From contig JAGAPC010000003.1 of the NCBI GenBank assembly GCA_017623475.1, forward strand, positions 1 to 64,000: a DNA stretch of 64,000 nt, in the 5' to 3' direction. The notes beneath the pieces are model-generated. The model worked only from the letters and a program-made list of their open reading frames with translations, searched no databases and was not told the origin of the DNA. Source of the DNA: Clostridia bacterium. GTDB taxonomy: Bacteria; Bacillota; Clostridia; Oscillospirales; UBA644. Both the position numbers and the translations under genes were made by a program. Positions 39,805 through 49,915 of the stretch are shown piece after piece (the stretch's first letter is position 1; every line of letters starts with the position of its first letter).

Positions 39805-41472
39805 TTGCTCGAACGTCTTCATATTGAAAACCTTGCGGTCATTGAGTCCGCAGATTTGGATCTTGCCTCCGGGTTTTCGGTTCTTACCGGGGAGACCGGC
39901 GCCGGGAAATCCGTATTGATCCATTCCCTGAACCTTCTTTTGGGGGAACGGGTCAGCAAAGATATCGTTCGTTCCGGTTGTCCGAAGGCTACCGTTTCCG
40001 GTCTGTTTACCGGGCTTTCCGAAAAGACGATCGGTCTTCTGCGGGAGCAGGGCTTTGAATCGGAAGGAGAGGTTCTTCTCCAGCGGGATCTGACCGCGGA
40101 CGGAAAATCCTCCGTTCGGATTAACGGACGCCCCGCTACGGTGTCCATGCTGCGTGAATTTGCCGGGAATTTGGTCAACATCCACGGTCAGCACGATAAC
40201 CGCGCCTTGCTTGATCCCGCAACCCACGTGATCTATTTGGATTCCTTTGCCAAAAACGATTCCGTCCGCAGCCGCTACGAGTCGGTCTTTTCGGAATTGA
40301 AGCAGGTGCTCCGCAAAATTTCCCAAATCAACACCGACGAGCAGACCCGGATGCAAAAAATCGACCTTCTGACCTATCAGATCAACGAAATTAATTCCGC
40401 CGATCTGAAGCCCGGGGAGGAGGAACGCCTGTCCAATCTCCGCACCGTTCTTGCCAACGCGGAAAAGATCGAAGCGTCTCTTGCATCGGCTTACGCCCTT
40501 TGCTCCGGCGAGGACAACGCTCGGGAAAAATTGAAATCCGCCTGTGTCGATCTGGAAAATGTCGCGGCGTTCGATCCCCGCCTTTCGGAATTGTCCCAGC
40601 GGATGACCTCCCTTTCCGACCAGCTGGACGATCTGTCCGCCGATCTTCGGGATTTTTTGGAAAGTCAGTCCTTCGATCCCACGGAGCTGAACGTGGTGGA
40701 AGAACGGCTGGATCTGATCTACCGTTTGAAGCGGAAATACGGCGCATCCGTCGAAGAAATTCTTGCTTTCAGGGATAACGCCGCCGCTGAGCTGGATTCC
40801 ATCAACACCTCCGCGGAGCAGTTGAACGATTTGAATTCGGAGAAGAGTCAGCTCTACGAGGAATTAAAATCCGCCGCCGCCGCATTGACCGAATCCCGAA
40901 AACGGGCAGGGGAGACCTTGGCAACCATCCTTGCCCAACAGCTGGCGTTTCTCGATATGCCCAACACGGGCTTTTTCGTGAAGATCGAGCCTGCAGGCAC
41001 CTTTACGCCCAAAGGGGCGGACACGGTGGAATTCCTCCTTTCCGCCAATTTAGGGGAAGACCTTCGCCCCCTTTCCAAGATCGCGTCCGGCGGGGAATTA
41101 TCTCGCATTATGTTGAGCATGAAAACCTGCCTCACCCTGGAGGAAGACGCGGAAACGCTGATCTTTGACGAGATTGATACCGGCGTCAGCGGAAAAGCGG
41201 CAGAAAAAATTGCCATTAAATTAAAGGAAATCTCCAAAGGCAAGCAGGTGATCGTCGTGACCCACTTGGCGCAGATTGCCGCCTACGGAGACGAGCATTT
41301 CTTGATTCAAAAGTCCGTTTCGGACGACCGCACCTTTACGACCGTCACTCCCCTTGATCGGGTCGGTCGGATCGGAGAATTGGCGCGGATCATCGGGGGA
41401 ATCTCTCCCACCGACGCCACCCTTGCCGCCGCGGAGGATCTGTTGTCCGTCGGCTCGCAATCAATTCAGTAA
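39805..41472 (+). CDS. recN: DNA repair protein RecN
   Basis: The 555-residue SMC-like ATPase has Walker A GETGAGKSVLIHSL, long coiled-coil regions, the signature ASGGELSRIML and Walker B LIFDEIDTGVSG, then VTHLAQIAAYGD. RecN acts early at DNA double-strand breaks. The start is the TTG at 39805 after TGAGGTGAT. It follows argR by 11 bases. Confidence 0.96.
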   Translation: MLERLHIENLAVIESADLDLASGFSVLTGETGAGKSVLIHSLNLLLGERVSKDIVRSGCPKATVSGLFTGLSEKTIGLLREQGFESEGEVLLQRDLTADGKSSVRINGRPATVSMLREFAGNLVNIHGQHDNRALLDPATHVIYLDSFAKNDSVRSRYESVFSELKQVLRKISQINTDEQTRMQKIDLLTYQINEINSADLKPGEEERLSNLRTVLANAEKIEASLASAYALCSGEDNAREKLKSACVDLENVAAFDPRLSELSQRMTSLSDQLDDLSADLRDFLESQSFDPTELNVVEERLDLIYRLKRKYGASVEEILAFRDNAAAELDSINTSAEQLNDLNSEKSQLYEELKSAAAALTESRKRAGETLATILAQQLAFLDMPNTGFFVKIEPAGTFTPKGADTVEFLLSANLGEDLRPLSKIASGGELSRIMLSMKTCLTLEEDAETLIFDEIDTGVSGKAAEKIAIKLKEISKGKQVIVVTHLAQIAAYGDEHFLIQKSVSDDRTFTTVTPLDRVGRIGELARIIGGISPTDATLAAAEDLLSVGSQSIQ

Positions 41473-41514
41473 ATAATTACCTATATATAGACGTAAGAAA
41501 GGATTTTCTCGCTC

Positions 41515-44145
41515 ATGCAAAATCTGGAAAAGAATTACGATCCCGCGTTGATCGAAGACAAAATCTATAAAATGTGGAACGATAACGGCTGTTTTAAGGC
41601 CGAGGTGGATTCGGAAAAGGATCCTTACACCATCGTCATTCCCCCGCCGAACATTACCGGTCAGCTGCACATGGGGCACGCGCTGGATAATACCCTTCAG
41701 GATATTCTCATCCGTTACAAGCGGATGTGCGGCTTTGCTACCCTTTGGCTTCCCGGCACCGACCATGCGTCCATCGCCACCGAAGCCAAGATCGTGGAAG
41801 CTATGCGCAAGGAAGGGATTTCCAAAGACGATATCGGCAGAGACGGATTTTTGGAGCGCGCCTGGGCGTGGAAAGAGACCTACGGCGGCAGAATTATCGA
41901 GCAGTTGAAAAAATTGGGTTCCTCCTGTGATTGGACGAGAGAACGCTTTACCTTGGACGAAGGATGCTCCAAGGCGGTTCAGGACGTGTTCATGCACCTT
42001 TACGAAAAGGGCTTGATCTATCGGGGAGAACGGATCATCAATTGGTGTCCCCACTGCCTCACGTCCATTTCCGACGCCGAGGTGGAATTTGAAGAACAGC
42101 AAGGCCATTTCTGGCATCTTCGTTATCCCCTGGAGGACGGCTCCGGGTATCTGGAATTGGCAACCACCCGCCCCGAAACTCTGTTGGGCGATACCGCCGT
42201 TGCCGTCAATCCCAAGGACGAGCGTTATCAGAATTTGGTAGGAAAATATCTGATCCTGCCCTTGGTCGGACGGCGGATTCCCATCATCGCCGACGACTAC
42301 GTGGAGCAGGATTTCGGTACCGGCGTGGTTAAGATCACCCCCGCCCACGACCCCAACGACTTTGAGGTGGGCGCTCGCCACGGTCTGGAAGTCATCAACG
42401 TCATGACCGACGACGCCAAAATTACCGCCGATTACCCCAAGTACGCCGGTATGGATCGCTACGAGGCCCGTAAGGCTATCGTCGCCGATTTGGAAGAGGG
42501 CGGATTCTTGGTTCGTATCGAAAATTACGCCCACAACGTCGGCACCTGCTACCGTTGCGGCACGACGGTAGAGCCCCGGGTCTCCAAACAATGGTTCGTT
42601 GCCATGGAAACCCTTGCAAAGCCTGCCATTGACGCAGTTCGGAACGGGGATATCAAATTCGTTCCCGAGCGCTTTGAAAAGAATTATTTCCATTGGATGG
42701 AAAATATCCGCGATTGGTGTATTTCCCGCCAGCTTTGGTGGGGACATCGGATTCCCGCCTACTACTGTGACGATCCCGATTGCGGGGAAATGATCGTTTC
42801 CCGCGATGCCGTTTCGGTCTGTCCCAAGTGCGGAAAGCCCATGCACCAGGATCCCGACACCCTCGACACCTGGTTTTCCTCCGCCCTTTGGCCCTTCTCC
42901 ACGTTGGGTTGGCCTGAAGATACGGAAGATCTCAAATATTTCTACCCCACCTCCACCCTCGTTACCGGCTACGATATTATTACCTTCTGGGTCTCTCGGA
43001 TGATCTTCTCCGGCTTGGAATATACCGGGAAAGCCCCCTTCCAAAACGTATTGATCCACGGACTCGTCCGGGACGCGCAAGGGCGTAAAATGTCCAAATC
43101 CCTGGGTAACGGCATCGATCCCTTGGAAATTATCCGGGATTACGGCGCCGACGCGCTGCGCTTCACCCTCGTCACCGGAAACGCGCCCGGAAACGATATG
43201 CGTTTTAGCAACGAAGGGGTGGAATCCTCCCGAAACTTTGCCAATAAGCTTTGGAACGCCACCCGCTTCGCCCTCACCTATCTGACCCAGGACGAGGTGG
43301 AGCTTCCCGCCGATCTCCAGCCTGAGGATAAGTGGATTCTGCATAAGCTGAATCGGGTCATTGCCGACGTTCGGGAAAATCTTGAAAAATTCGAATTGGG
43401 CATCGCCGCCCAAAAGCTTTACGACTTCGTTTGGGACGATCTGTGCGATTGGTATATCGAATTGATTAAACCCCGCCTCTTCGAGACCAACACCGACGAA
43501 GCCACCCGTTCCTCTGCCCAAAACACCATCGGCTACGTTTTGGTTCGCACTCTGGAATTGCTCCATCCCTTCATGCCCTTCATCACCGAAGAGCTGTACA
43601 ATTCCGTTCCCCATATCAAGGGAATGGGCGACATTTTGATGCTGCAGGAATACCCCTCCTATTCCAAGGATCTGGAATTCCCCGCGGAAGCCGAGCAGAT
43701 GGGCTATCTGATGGATCTGATCAAGCAGGTTCGTCAGTTGCGTCAAAAGATGGGCGTTCCCTTCTCTCGGAAGACCAATCTGTATCTCGTTACCGAGCAT
43801 CCCGACACCTATCGTGCCGGAACCGAATACCTCAAGCGCCTTGCCGCCGCCTCGGAAATTTCCTTTGAACCCCTTTCCGGCGACGTCAATGCCGCCACCG
43901 TCGTCACCTCCGACGCAAAGGTGTTTATCCCCTTGGGCGAATTGGTTGACGTGGAAAAGGAAAAGGCGCGTTTGGAAAAGGAAAAGGAAAAGCTGCTTGC
44001 GGATATTGCCCGCATTGACGGAAAACTGAACAACCCCGGATTCGTCAACAAAGCCCCCGAAAAGGTGGTAAACGACGAGCGTGCCAAGCGGGAGGCTTTG
44101 GCGCGTCAGCTGGCAAACGTGGAAGACGTTTATTCCAAGCTTTGA
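41515..44145 (+). CDS. valS: Valyl-tRNA synthetase
   Basis: The 876-residue class Ia enzyme has HIGH-type motif LHMGHALDN, the editing domain (ATTRPETLLGDTAV), KMSKS in GRKMSKSLGNGIDP, anticodon-binding helices and a C-terminal coiled coil (VEKEKARLEKEKEKLLADI). Cys pairs (CYRCG, CDDPDCGE, CPKCGK) suggest zinc sites. Only 42 bases separate it from recN, and no T-box leader is present there, so control differs from T-box-regulated valS genes. Confidence 0.97.
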   Translation: MQNLEKNYDPALIEDKIYKMWNDNGCFKAEVDSEKDPYTIVIPPPNITGQLHMGHALDNTLQDILIRYKRMCGFATLWLPGTDHASIATEAKIVEAMRKEGISKDDIGRDGFLERAWAWKETYGGRIIEQLKKLGSSCDWTRERFTLDEGCSKAVQDVFMHLYEKGLIYRGERIINWCPHCLTSISDAEVEFEEQQGHFWHLRYPLEDGSGYLELATTRPETLLGDTAVAVNPKDERYQNLVGKYLILPLVGRRIPIIADDYVEQDFGTGVVKITPAHDPNDFEVGARHGLEVINVMTDDAKITADYPKYAGMDRYEARKAIVADLEEGGFLVRIENYAHNVGTCYRCGTTVEPRVSKQWFVAMETLAKPAIDAVRNGDIKFVPERFEKNYFHWMENIRDWCISRQLWWGHRIPAYYCDDPDCGEMIVSRDAVSVCPKCGKPMHQDPDTLDTWFSSALWPFSTLGWPEDTEDLKYFYPTSTLVTGYDIITFWVSRMIFSGLEYTGKAPFQNVLIHGLVRDAQGRKMSKSLGNGIDPLEIIRDYGADALRFTLVTGNAPGNDMRFSNEGVESSRNFANKLWNATRFALTYLTQDEVELPADLQPEDKWILHKLNRVIADVRENLEKFELGIAAQKLYDFVWDDLCDWYIELIKPRLFETNTDEATRSSAQNTIGYVLVRTLELLHPFMPFITEELYNSVPHIKGMGDILMLQEYPSYSKDLEFPAEAEQMGYLMDLIKQVRQLRQKMGVPFSRKTNLYLVTEHPDTYRAGTEYLKRLAAASEISFEPLSGDVNAATVVTSDAKVFIPLGELVDVEKEKARLEKEKEKLLADIARIDGKLNNPGFVNKAPEKVVNDERAKREALARQLANVEDVYSKL

Positions 44146-44154
44146 TTCCCTTGG

Positions 44155-44193
44155 CGGGGAAAGAAACCCCCATTTCTTTCCCCGTTTGTGGTT
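44155..44193 (+). terminator. Terminator after valS
   Basis: A 12-bp perfect stem (44155-44166 with 44173-44184) is followed by TTTGTGGTTTTT. Confidence 0.8.
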
Positions 44194-44229
44194 TTTCTGT
44201 TTCAAAAGTGGAAATATTTCTAAAACCGC

Positions 44230-44258
44230 TTGCTATTTTGATTATAATATGTTAAAAT
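44230..44258 (+). promoter_or_regulatory. Promoter of the flavoprotein-cmk run
   Basis: TTGCTA at 44230, 17 bases, TAAAAT at 44253. TATAAT at 44243 is an alternative -10. Confidence 0.5.
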
Positions 44259-44280
44259 ATATAGTACAGGTGATTTTACC

Positions 44281-45501
44281 GTGAGGATCGTTGTCATAGG
44301 AGCCGGAGCCGCCGGCATGATGTGTGCCGCTACCGCTGCCATGAACGGAGCCGACGTTCTTTTGCTGGAGCGTAACGACCGTTGCGGCAGGAAGCTGGGC
44401 ATTACCGGAAAAGGCAGATGCAACCTGACCAACGCTTGCTCTCGGGACGAATTTCTGAAAAACGTGGTCAACAATCCCCGCTTTCTCTACAGCGCCCTTT
44501 CTTCTTTCTCTACGGAAGATACCGTGGCGTTCTTTGAATCCCTGGGCGTTCCCCTGAAGGTGGAACGGGGCAATCGGGTTTTTCCGGTCAGCGACAAGGC
44601 TTCGGACGTGGTCTGCGCGTTGCAGAAATACTGTACCGACTGCGGCGTCGTTTTGAAAAAGGGCTTTGTTACCCAAATTCTTACGCAAGATTCCGCCGTC
44701 ATCGGCGTCGGTCTTTCCGACGGCACGGTTCTGGATTGTGATAAGGTCTGTATCGCTTGCGGCGGTGCGTCTTATCCGGTCACCGGCTCTGACGGAAACG
44801 GTTACCGTCTCGCGGAAGCCTGCGGTCACTCGGTGGTTTCTCCCCGCCCTTCCCTGGTTCCCTGGGAGGTGGAGGAGGAAGATTTCTGCAGATCTCTGCA
44901 AGGGTTGTCGTTAAAAAATACGGCGCTTCGTGCGGAACGGAACGGAAAGACCGTTTTCTCCGATTTCGGAGAAATGATGTTCGCTCACTTTGGCGTTACC
45001 GGACCGATGATCCTTACCGCCAGCACGGTTCTTCAACCGGGTATGACCCTTCATCTGGATCTGAAGCCCGCCTTGACGGAGGAGCAGTTGGATAAACGGC
45101 TTCTGTCGGATTTCGAAAAATATCGGATGAAAAACCTTGCCAACGCCTTTGACGATCTTCTTCCGTCTAAATTGATCATGCCCTTCCTTGCTTTGTGTGG
45201 GCTGAACCCCACGGATAAGGTTCACGCTTTAACCAAAGAACAACGGAAAATCATTCTTCGCAACCTGAAGGATCTATCCCTTACGGCGCGCAATCCCCGC
45301 CCGATTGCCGAGGCGATCGTCACTGCCGGCGGCGTTTCGGTTTCTCAGGTCGATCCCCGCACCATGGCTTCCAAGGTTTGCACCGGGCTCTATTTTTGCG
45401 GTGAGGTGCTGGACGTGGACGCCTACACGGGAGGCTTTAATCTTCAAATTGCTTTTTCTACCGGCTATCTTGCCGGTCTTGCCCTTGCGGAGGTCCGTTA
45501 A
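44281..45501 (+). CDS. HI0933-family FAD-dependent oxidoreductase
   Basis: The 406-residue flavoprotein has the dinucleotide-binding GAGAAGMMCA at residues 7-16, then GRKLGITGKGRCNLTNAC, a hallmark of the HI0933/YhiN family. It ends with CGEVLDVDAYTGGFNLQIAF. The reaction in cells is unknown. It starts at GTG after AGGTGAT. The next gene is cmk, 27 bases on; this pairing is common in Clostridia. Confidence 0.9.
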   Translation: MRIVVIGAGAAGMMCAATAAMNGADVLLLERNDRCGRKLGITGKGRCNLTNACSRDEFLKNVVNNPRFLYSALSSFSTEDTVAFFESLGVPLKVERGNRVFPVSDKASDVVCALQKYCTDCGVVLKKGFVTQILTQDSAVIGVGLSDGTVLDCDKVCIACGGASYPVTGSDGNGYRLAEACGHSVVSPRPSLVPWEVEEEDFCRSLQGLSLKNTALRAERNGKTVFSDFGEMMFAHFGVTGPMILTASTVLQPGMTLHLDLKPALTEEQLDKRLLSDFEKYRMKNLANAFDDLLPSKLIMPFLALCGLNPTDKVHALTKEQRKIILRNLKDLSLTARNPRPIAEAIVTAGGVSVSQVDPRTMASKVCTGLYFCGEVLDVDAYTGGFNLQIAFSTGYLAGLALAEVR

Positions 45502-45528
45502 GGGACGATAAACAGGAGGTGTTCTTTT

Positions 45529-46197
45529 ATGATAAATATCGCTGTGGACGGTCCCAGCGGATCGGGAAAGAGCAGCCTTGCCAAAACCATCTCCAAAACC
45601 TTGGGGATTCTTTACCTTGATACCGGCGCTCTTTATCGGGCGATTGGATATACGGTTCTTCAACGGTTTTCGGAACAGTTCACCGAAGATCAGGTCTGTT
45701 CTTTACTTCCGTCTCTGACGGTGGATCTCCGTTACGAGGATTCCGTTCAGCACGTTTATGTGAATGGGGAAGACGTTTCCCCCTTCATCCGTACCCAGCC
45801 CGTTGCCATGGCGGCCTCCAAGGTTTCCGCGTATCCGAGGGTTCGGGAGTTCCTTCTGGCTCTTCAGCGGAACATCGCCGCCAAAAACGACGTGATTATG
45901 GACGGTCGTGACGTGGGAACGGTCATTCTTCCCAATGCGGACGTTAAGATCTACCTTAACGCAACGCCGGAGATTCGCGCCGCCCGCCGGGTGGGAGAGC
46001 TTGCGGAAAAGGGAATTTCCGCCGACTTTGATACGGTTCTTGCGGAGGTCCTTCAACGGGATCACAACGATATGAACCGCCCGATCGCTCCCTTGAAGCA
46101 AGCGGACGACGCCGTTCTTTTGGATAATTCCCATCTGGATGCGGAGGGCACCGTTGCCGCCGCCCTTGAAATCATAAGGAGCAAGGTCTCGCTATGA
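45529..46197 (+). CDS. cmk: Cytidylate kinase
   Basis: The 222-residue enzyme phosphorylates CMP and dCMP. The P-loop is AVDGPSGSGKSSLAK, followed by YLDTGALYRAI, MDGRDVGTVILPNADVKIYL and RDHNDMNR, all standard for Cmk. AGGAGG precedes the ATG, and the stop overlaps plsC by 4 bases. Confidence 0.96.
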   Translation: MINIAVDGPSGSGKSSLAKTISKTLGILYLDTGALYRAIGYTVLQRFSEQFTEDQVCSLLPSLTVDLRYEDSVQHVYVNGEDVSPFIRTQPVAMAASKVSAYPRVREFLLALQRNIAAKNDVIMDGRDVGTVILPNADVKIYLNATPEIRAARRVGELAEKGISADFDTVLAEVLQRDHNDMNRPIAPLKQADDAVLLDNSHLDAEGTVAAALEIIRSKVSL

Positions 46198-46775
46198 TGC
46201 TGTACAAAGTTGTTCGCGCTATTTTTAAGTTTTATTTTTACGTTTTCAACCGTCTGATCGTCAAAGGGCAGGAAAACGAAATTCCGGAAGGCTCTCTCAT
46301 CGTTTTCGGAAATCACTATTCCAACCTTGACGTATTCCTGATGGCGGTGGCACTCAAGCGTCAGATCCGTTTTATGGGCAAACACACCCTCTTTAAAACC
46401 CCTGTCGTCGGCGCCTTTGCCCGTGCTTGCGGCGCTTTCCCGGTGGATCGCACCCGCGTGGATCTGACCGCAACCAAAACGGCGTTAAAGATCCTGAAAA
46501 ACGGCGAGGTTTTGGGAATCTTCCCCGAAGGAACCCGCATCAAGGGGGATAAAATTTCCGATCCCAAGGGCGGAATCGCCATGTTCGCATGGAAGACCAA
46601 ATCTCCGGTTCTCCCGGTTCACGTGGAATACCGCCGTCGCTTCCATTTCCTCAATCACATCGAATTGACCATCGGAAAGCCCGTTGCCGCCTCTGATCTT
46701 GGCATCGAAAAGGGCACGCCGGAGGAATACAAGGCAGCCAGCGAACGGTTGATCGATACGGTTTACTCCCTTTGA
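46194..46775 (+). CDS. plsC: 1-acyl-sn-glycerol-3-phosphate acyltransferase
   Basis: The 193-residue enzyme makes phosphatidic acid at the membrane. The catalytic NHxxxxD is GNHYSNLDVF, and the substrate-binding motif is GIFPEGTRIKGD. It is short, with an N-terminal hydrophobic patch (IFKFYFYVFNRLIV). It lies between cmk and ispH-rpsA with overlapping or near-overlapping ends, a conserved clostridial order. Confidence 0.93.
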   Translation: MMLYKVVRAIFKFYFYVFNRLIVKGQENEIPEGSLIVFGNHYSNLDVFLMAVALKRQIRFMGKHTLFKTPVVGAFARACGAFPVDRTRVDLTATKTALKILKNGEVLGIFPEGTRIKGDKISDPKGGIAMFAWKTKSPVLPVHVEYRRRFHFLNHIELTIGKPVAASDLGIEKGTPEEYKAASERLIDTVYSL

Positions 46776-46783
46776 GGTCGCCC

Positions 46784-48865
46784 ATGAAGCTGATCGTTTC
46801 CAAATATCTCGGCTACTGCTTCGGGGTCAACCGCGCCATTACCGCGTTGTTCAAAACCATCGATGAACAACCTGACCGTAAATGTTATACCTACGGTCCG
46901 ATCATTCACAATAAGCGTATCACCGACCAGCTCACCCAACGGGGCGTTGCGGTCATTGATGATATTTCTCTTGCCGAGCCCGGGTCGCTCGTTTTTATCC
47001 GCACCCACGGCGTTTCCGGTTCCGTCCTTCAGGCATTGAAGGATCGGGGCGTGGAGTACATGGATCTTACCTGTCCTTACGTTCAGAAGATCCACAACGT
47101 CGCCAAATCCACGGAACGTCTTCTGATGGTAGGTGATATTCACCACCCGGAGGTAATAGGGATTCTCGGCGATGCAAAGGGCGATTACCGTGCCGTAACC
47201 ACATTGGAGCAATTACGAACGGTTCTCCGCGAGCATCCGGATTTCTCCTACACCATGGTCGCCCAGACCACCTTCAATATGGAGCTGTGGCTGGAAATGA
47301 AGCAGTACGTTGAATCCTTCCGCACCGTGGACGGCGTGTTATTGGATGGGGAAAATTTCCCCGTCAGCCCCGTCACCATCTGTGACACCATCTGCCATTC
47401 TACCTCCGACCGTCAGAAAGAGGTGGAGAAAATGGCAAAGGACTGTGATTATATCGTCGTCATCGGCGACAAGCACAGCTCCAACACCAAAAAACTCTAT
47501 GAAATTGCAAAGAACTACTGTTCCGCGTGTTATATAGAGGACGTAACTGAGTTACCACATTATTTAAGTGAGTATAAAAAAATCGGATTGACTACCGGAG
47601 CTTCGACACCCGGCAGTACAATCGAGGAGGTCATAAACACCATGATGAATGAAAACAACAACGTCAATCTTATGGAGGAGGATATTGATTTTGCAGCGGC
47701 TCTCGAAGCATCCCTGCAGGTCACTCGTGTCGGTCAGCGCATCAGCGGTACGATCGGGGTCGTAGGTACGAATGAAGTCCAGGTCGAACTGGGCGGCAAG
47801 CATACCGGATTTATCCCTGCTTCGGAGTTCAGCGAGGAAGAACTTGCAACTCTGAAAGCCGGCGATGAAGTCGAAGCGTTCGTAATGAAAGTCAACGACG
47901 TGGAAGGCACCGTTCTTCTGTCGAAGAAGAAGCTGGATTCCATCAAAGGCTTTGAAAAGCTCGAAGCCGCAAGAGATAACAACGAAATCCTTACCGGAAC
48001 GGTCTCCGAAGTCGTCAAAGGCGGTTTGGTCGTTTACGTCAACGCCGTCCGTGTCTTTGTTCCCGCTTCCCTCGCATCCCTGAGAAAAGACACCGATCTG
48101 GAAACCATGAAGGATCAGGAGGTTCGTCTCCGCATTATCGAATTGGAAAATGCAGGACGCCGCAAGAGAATCATCGGTTCCATCAAATCCGTTCTCAAGG
48201 AAGAGAAGGATGCCGCGCAGGCAAAGGTTTGGGAGTCCATCGAAGTGGGCAAAAAGTACGACGGTGTCGTCAAATCCCTGGCTTCCTTCGGCGCCTTCGT
48301 TGATATCGGCGGCGTAGATGGCTTGGTTCATATCACCGACCTTGCCTGGACGAAGATCAAGCATCCCTCCGAGATCGTCAAGGAAGGGGATAACATCGAA
48401 GTTGAGGTTAAGGCGTTTGATCCCGAAACCCACAAGATCTCTTTGACCTTCAAGAAGGCAAACGAAGATCCTTGGATGATCCTTCCCCAAAAGTATGAAG
48501 TTGGCGACGTGATTCCCGTCACCGTCCTCAAGCTCATGCCCTACGGCGCTTTCGTTTCCGTAATCCCCGGCATCGACGGCTTGGTTCACATTTCTCAGAT
48601 CGCAAATCAGAGAGTGGAAAAGGTCGGCGACGTTCTGAAGGTTGGCGACGAGGTCGAAGCCAAGATCATCGAAATCGATTACGACGCCAAGAAGGTCAGC
48701 CTTTCCATCAAAGCAACCCTGCCGGAGGAAGAAGCCGTAGAAGAATCTGACGCCGCAGAAGAGGTTGCAGCGGAAGAGGTCGTTGCAGAAGAAACTGCAG
48801 CAGAAGAAGCTGTTGTAGAAGCGGAAGCCGAAGCTTCTGCGGAAGACGGTTCTGTTGAGGAATAA
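46784..48865 (+). CDS. Fused IspH (HMBPP reductase) and ribosomal protein S1
   Basis: The 693-residue protein has two parts. Residues 1-~285 are IspH, the last enzyme of the MEP isoprenoid pathway; the cluster-binding Cys are in GYCFGVNRA, DLTCPYV and ICHSTSDRQ. Residues ~310-650 hold four S1 domains (for example GFIPASEF, GAFVDIGGVDGLVHITDL, GAFVSVIPGIDGLVHISQI). The tail is an acidic Glu/Ala-rich stretch. This fusion is known in Clostridia. It couples an iron-sulfur enzyme with an mRNA-binding translation protein, although no joint function is proven. ATG 46784 follows TGAGGTCG. Confidence 0.94.
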   Translation: MKLIVSKYLGYCFGVNRAITALFKTIDEQPDRKCYTYGPIIHNKRITDQLTQRGVAVIDDISLAEPGSLVFIRTHGVSGSVLQALKDRGVEYMDLTCPYVQKIHNVAKSTERLLMVGDIHHPEVIGILGDAKGDYRAVTTLEQLRTVLREHPDFSYTMVAQTTFNMELWLEMKQYVESFRTVDGVLLDGENFPVSPVTICDTICHSTSDRQKEVEKMAKDCDYIVVIGDKHSSNTKKLYEIAKNYCSACYIEDVTELPHYLSEYKKIGLTTGASTPGSTIEEVINTMMNENNNVNLMEEDIDFAAALEASLQVTRVGQRISGTIGVVGTNEVQVELGGKHTGFIPASEFSEEELATLKAGDEVEAFVMKVNDVEGTVLLSKKKLDSIKGFEKLEAARDNNEILTGTVSEVVKGGLVVYVNAVRVFVPASLASLRKDTDLETMKDQEVRLRIIELENAGRRKRIIGSIKSVLKEEKDAAQAKVWESIEVGKKYDGVVKSLASFGAFVDIGGVDGLVHITDLAWTKIKHPSEIVKEGDNIEVEVKAFDPETHKISLTFKKANEDPWMILPQKYEVGDVIPVTVLKLMPYGAFVSVIPGIDGLVHISQIANQRVEKVGDVLKVGDEVEAKIIEIDYDAKKVSLSIKATLPEEEAVEESDAAEEVAAEEVVAEETAAEEAVVEAEAEASAEDGSVEE

Positions 48866-48902
48866 CTCATTCCGTCCTGCATAAAATCGTAATATCTCAA
48901 TG

Positions 48903-48940
48903 GGTGTGCGGCGGATTTTATCTGCGGCACACCTGTCATT
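48903..48940 (+). terminator. Possible terminator after ispH-rpsA
   Basis: A 7-bp stem (48903-48909 with 48927-48933) has a 17-base loop and a weak T tail (TGTCATTTT). Confidence 0.4.
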
Positions 48941-48958
48941 TTAATTGGAGGCGACGTT

Positions 48959-49915
48959 ATGGAAAAGTCTGTCACCCTCGATAAGGTTATTGCATCCGAG
49001 CATCTTCAGATCGTGCATATGCCCGAGTCTGCAGGGGAGAAGGGGGCAAAGCGTTTGGTCGTCAGCACCGACGTAAACCGTCCCGGACTGCCCCTTTCCG
49101 GCTTTTTTGACCATTTTGATTCCAGCCGGATTCAGATTCTCGGCAACGTGGAAATGAGCTTTTTGATGGAGAAAACCTCGGAAGAACGCACCGTTATCTT
49201 CGACGGATTGTTCTCCCGCAACATTCCCGCCATCGTCATTACCCGCAACATTCCCATTCCCGATGAATTGATCGAAAGTGCCAAGCGGTACGAAATTCCG
49301 GTTTTGGCATCCAAGCGCCCCACGTCCCGCTTCATGTCTTCCTTGATCAATTATCTCAACGTCCAGCTTGCGCCCTGCATTACCCGTCACGGCGTTCTGG
49401 TCAGCGTTTACGGAGAAGGAATATTGATTCTTGGGGAAAGCGGCGTCGGGAAAAGCGAAACCGCCATGGAGCTTCTCAAACGGGGTCACCGCTTAATTGC
49501 CGACGACGCGGTGGAGCTTCGCGCCGTTTCCGATTTAACCATCGTCGGATCTGCGCCGGAGTTGATCCGCTATATGATCGAATTGCGCGGCATCGGATTG
49601 GTGGACGTGCGGCATATTTTTGGGATGGGCTCCGTGATGGATACCTCTCGGATCGATTTCGTCGTCCAGCTGGAAAATTGGGACGAAACCAAGCATTACG
49701 ACCGCCTTGGGCTGGAAACCCAGGAATACGAGATTTTAGATCATAAAATTCCGTCGGTTACCATCCCCGTCTGTCCCGGTCGGAATCTTGCCATCATCAT
49801 TGAGGTTGCCGCCGCAAACAACCGCCAAAAGCGCAGCGGCTACAACGCCGCGGAGGAATTCAACCGCCGCCTTTTGAAGCACATGAACGAAATGTCTCCG
49901 GAGAGTGACGTATGA
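48959..49915 (+). CDS. hprK: HPr kinase/phosphorylase
   Basis: The 318-residue sensor phosphorylates HPr on Ser46 for carbon catabolite control. The P-loop is LGESGVGKSETAMELL, followed by LIADDAVEL and the HprK signature IELRGIGLVDVRHIFGMGSV. GGAGG precedes the ATG. It heads the hprK-murB-whiA-dnaE run, with a 4-base overlap into murB. Confidence 0.96.
   Translation: MEKSVTLDKVIASEHLQIVHMPESAGEKGAKRLVVSTDVNRPGLPLSGFFDHFDSSRIQILGNVEMSFLMEKTSEERTVIFDGLFSRNIPAIVITRNIPIPDELIESAKRYEIPVLASKRPTSRFMSSLINYLNVQLAPCITRHGVLVSVYGEGILILGESGVGKSETAMELLKRGHRLIADDAVELRAVSDLTIVGSAPELIRYMIELRGIGLVDVRHIFGMGSVMDTSRIDFVVQLENWDETKHYDRLGLETQEYEILDHKIPSVTIPVCPGRNLAIIIEVAAANNRQKRSGYNAAEEFNRRLLKHMNEMSPESDV

Noticed and set aside
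41461-44205. 914-codon open frame antisense to valS
   Set aside because: valS is unmistakable on the plus strand. The antisense frame is a by-product of codon bias (few stop codons in the complement), with low-complexity Gly, His and Asp stretches and no recognisable domain.
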